From positions 25,441-89,440 of the forward strand of contig JAIBAY010000012.1 in assembly GCA_019694975.1 (NCBI GenBank): a stretch of DNA of 64,000 nucleotides, in the 5' to 3' direction. The position numbers were made by a program, and so were the translations under genes. The notes under the pieces are model-generated. The model had not been told where the DNA came from. It did no database searches and was given only the letters and a program-made list of their open reading frames with translations. Shown here piece by piece: positions 62,255-64,000 of this stretch (the stretch's first letter is position 1; each line of letters begins with the position of its first letter). The stretch comes from Chitinophagales bacterium. Its GTDB lineage: Bacteria; Bacteroidota; Bacteroidia; Chitinophagales; UBA10324.

Positions 62255-64000
62255 AATTACACTGGCGTCATGCTTGACTACGATGACGTCATGCCGGAAT
62301 ACAAATAAGCCATGCCGGACTACTGGGAAGCTATGCCGAACAACAAATAAGTCATGCCGGACTACTGGGAAGCTATGCCGAACAACAAATAAGTCATGCC
62401 GAACTTGTTTCGGCATCTTTGGAACTTCATCAGATCCCGAAACAAGTTCGGGATGACTTACCGGTAGTTGAAGTTCTTTTTCTGATGCTTCTGTTGCGAT
62501 GGCAAGAGAATTGAAATCACTCTCTTGATACCGATGCAATCGTAAGAGAGATGAGGTCATAACGGACCAGGTCAACACCATGATGAATCAATGCGACGCC
62601 ATGCCTTATCAATCTGACATCATGACGAACTGCAACGAAGTCATAGCAAACTACAACGAAGTCATAACAAACTACAAGGAAACCGTACCGAACTACTAAT
62701 AAGTCATGCCGGACTAATGGGAAGCTATGCCGAACTACAAATAAGTCATGCCGAACTTGTTTCGGCATCTTTGGAACTTCATCAGATCCCGAAACAAGTT
62801 CGGGATGACTTACCGGTAGTTGAAGTTTTTTTTCCTGATGCTTCGGTTGCGATGGCAAAAGAATTGAAATCATTCTCTTGATACCGATGCAATCGTAAGA
62901 GAGATGAGGTCATAACGGACCAGGTCAACACCATGATGAATCAATGCGACGCCATGCCTTATCAATCTGATATCAAGACGAACTGCAACGAAGTCATAGC
63001 AAACTACAACGGAGTCATAACAAACTACAAGGAAACCGTGCCGAACTACTAACAAGCCATGCCGGACTAATGGGAAGCCATGCCGGACTACAAATAAGTC
63101 ATGCCGGACTACAAATAAGTCATGCCGAACTTGTTTCGGCATCTTTGGAACTTCATCAGATCCCGAAACAAGTTCGGGATGACTTACCGGTAGTTGAAGT
63201 TTTTTTTCCTGATGCTTCCGTTGCGATGGCAAAAGAATTGAAATCATTCTGTTGATACCGATGCAATCGTAAGAGAGATGAGGTCATAACAGACCAGGTC
63301 AACACCATGATGAATCAATGCGACGCCATGCCTTATCAATCTGACATCATGACGAACTGCAACGAAGTCATAACAAACTACAAGGAAGTCATAACAAACT
63401 ACAAGGAAACCGTGCCGAACTACTGGGAAGCCGTGCCGGACTACAAAGAAGTCATGCCGAACTTGTTTCGGCATCTTTGGAACTTCATCAGATCCCGAAA
63501 CAAGTTCGGGATGACTTACCGGTAGTTGAAGTTTTTTTCCCTGATGCTTCTGTTGCGATGGCAAGAGAATTGAAATCATTCTCTTGATATCGATGCAATC
63601 GTAAGAGAGATGAGGTCATAACGGACCAGGTCAACACCATGATGAATCAATGCGACGCCATGCCTTATCAATCTGATATCAAGACGAACTGCAACGAAGT
63701 CATAGCAAACTACAACGGAGTCATAACAAACTACAAGGAAACCGTGCCGAACTACTGGGAAGCCGTGCCGGACTACAAAGAAGTCATGCCGAACTTGTTT
63801 CGGCATCTTTGGAACTTCATCAGATCCCGAAACAAGTTCGGGATGACTTACCGGTAGTTGAAGTTTTTTTTCATGATGCTTCTGTTGCGATGGCAAGAGA
63901 ATTGAAATCACTCTCTTGATACCGATGCAATCGTAAGAGAGATGAGGTCATAACGGACCAGGTCAACACCATGATGAATCAATGCGACGCCATGCCTTAT
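62255..64000. repeat. Hierarchical repeat array 2 (21-bp period, ~332-374-bp units, REP caps), open at window end
   Basis: REP palindromes (GTCATGCCGAACTTGTTTCG ... CAAGTTCGGGATGAC) start at 62393, 62745, 63119, 63451 and 63783, at intervals of 352, 374, 332 and 332 bp. The differences are 20 and 42, close to multiples of 21. Modules are 21-bp variants such as TGCCGGACTACTGGGAAGCT plus A, and AACTACAACGAAGTCATAAC plus A. A conserved spacer (TTACCGGTAGTTGAAG ... CTTGATACCGATGCAATCGT ... GAGATGAGGTCATAACGGAC) links REP to the next module run. REP and module share the GTCATGCC core with array 1, but the spacer is different. The array continues past 64000. Open frames on both strands are repeat text. 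Confidence 0.9.

Noticed and set aside
62168..63911. Repeated 111-125-codon minus-strand frames in array 2 (HPELVSGSDEVPKMPKQVRH)
   Set aside because: Same reason: they are translations of the REP cap plus modules. The phrase MPKQVRHD is a direct reading of the palindrome GTCATGCCGAAC and occurs in many unrelated contexts.
47728..64000. CRISPR array as an explanation of the repeat clusters
   Set aside because: Repeats are 21 bp without unique spacers of constant length, units carry large conserved fillers, and there are no cas genes.

Overview
The window looks like a chromosomal segment of a Bacteroidota bacterium, probably of the Chitinophagales/Saprospirales type. The evidence is the number of secreted proteins ending in a type IX secretion (T9SS) C-terminal sorting domain (YPNP... 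to a short basic tail), many outer-membrane beta-barrel proteins, promoter boxes of the TAnnTTTG type, few recognisable Shine-Dalgarno sites, and gene-poor intergenic stretches filled with palindromic repeats of the GTCATGCCGAAC...GTTCGGGATGAC kind. No rRNA, tRNA, CRISPR or phage genes were seen.

Layout. 0.2-14.5 kb is a tandem cluster of five surface/secreted T9SS proteins. Three are Kelch proteins built from six-repeat propeller modules, two of them with two propellers joined by a MopE-like acidic linker; a fourth has a TIG domain and seven FG-GAP repeats. They share near-identical sorting domains, and two share a duplicated upstream region. 15.4-25.8 kb holds a secreted trimeric-adhesin-like protein, an M4 metalloprotease, a LuxR-type two-component pair, a secreted serine hydrolase and another Kelch/T9SS protein. 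25.8-30.5 kb is a repeat-rich, apparently AT-rich island with a glycosyltransferase-phosphatase fusion resembling glucosyl-3-phosphoglycerate synthase, a cation:proton antiporter, and a broken nhaA antiporter gene cut off by a MITE-like element. 30.5-40.8 kb is a mixed region: an unknown protein, an L,D-transpeptidase-like lipoprotein, an alpha/beta hydrolase, beta-barrel proteins, a TIR-domain protein, a LOG-family nucleotide hydrolase, a LamB-like porin, a TRIC-type channel and a K+ channel. 40.9-46.0 kb is a tripartite efflux operon (membrane fusion protein, MFS pump, TolC) followed by an AI-2E family permease.

49.4-57.9 kb, all on the minus strand, is the most coherent metabolic cluster: exported asparaginase, aspartase with an added signal peptide, a porin-like protein, NAD-malic enzyme, a Dcu-type C4-dicarboxylate carrier and a second porin. 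Together they read as asparagine to aspartate to fumarate in the periplasm, uptake of the C4 acid in exchange for another, and conversion of malate to pyruvate inside. The rest is two more T9SS proteins (58.4-62.0 kb) and two large hierarchical repeat arrays (47.7-49.3 and 62.3-64.0 kb) built on a 21-bp period and capped by a palindrome; the second runs off the window end.

A family of ~267-bp elements with ~38-bp imperfect inverted ends (TTCGAA at their inner side) occurs at least five times at full length, always in the same orientation, plus degenerate copies. Two copies sit exactly where a gene is cut off. All family assignments are by eye from protein motifs; no database search was run.
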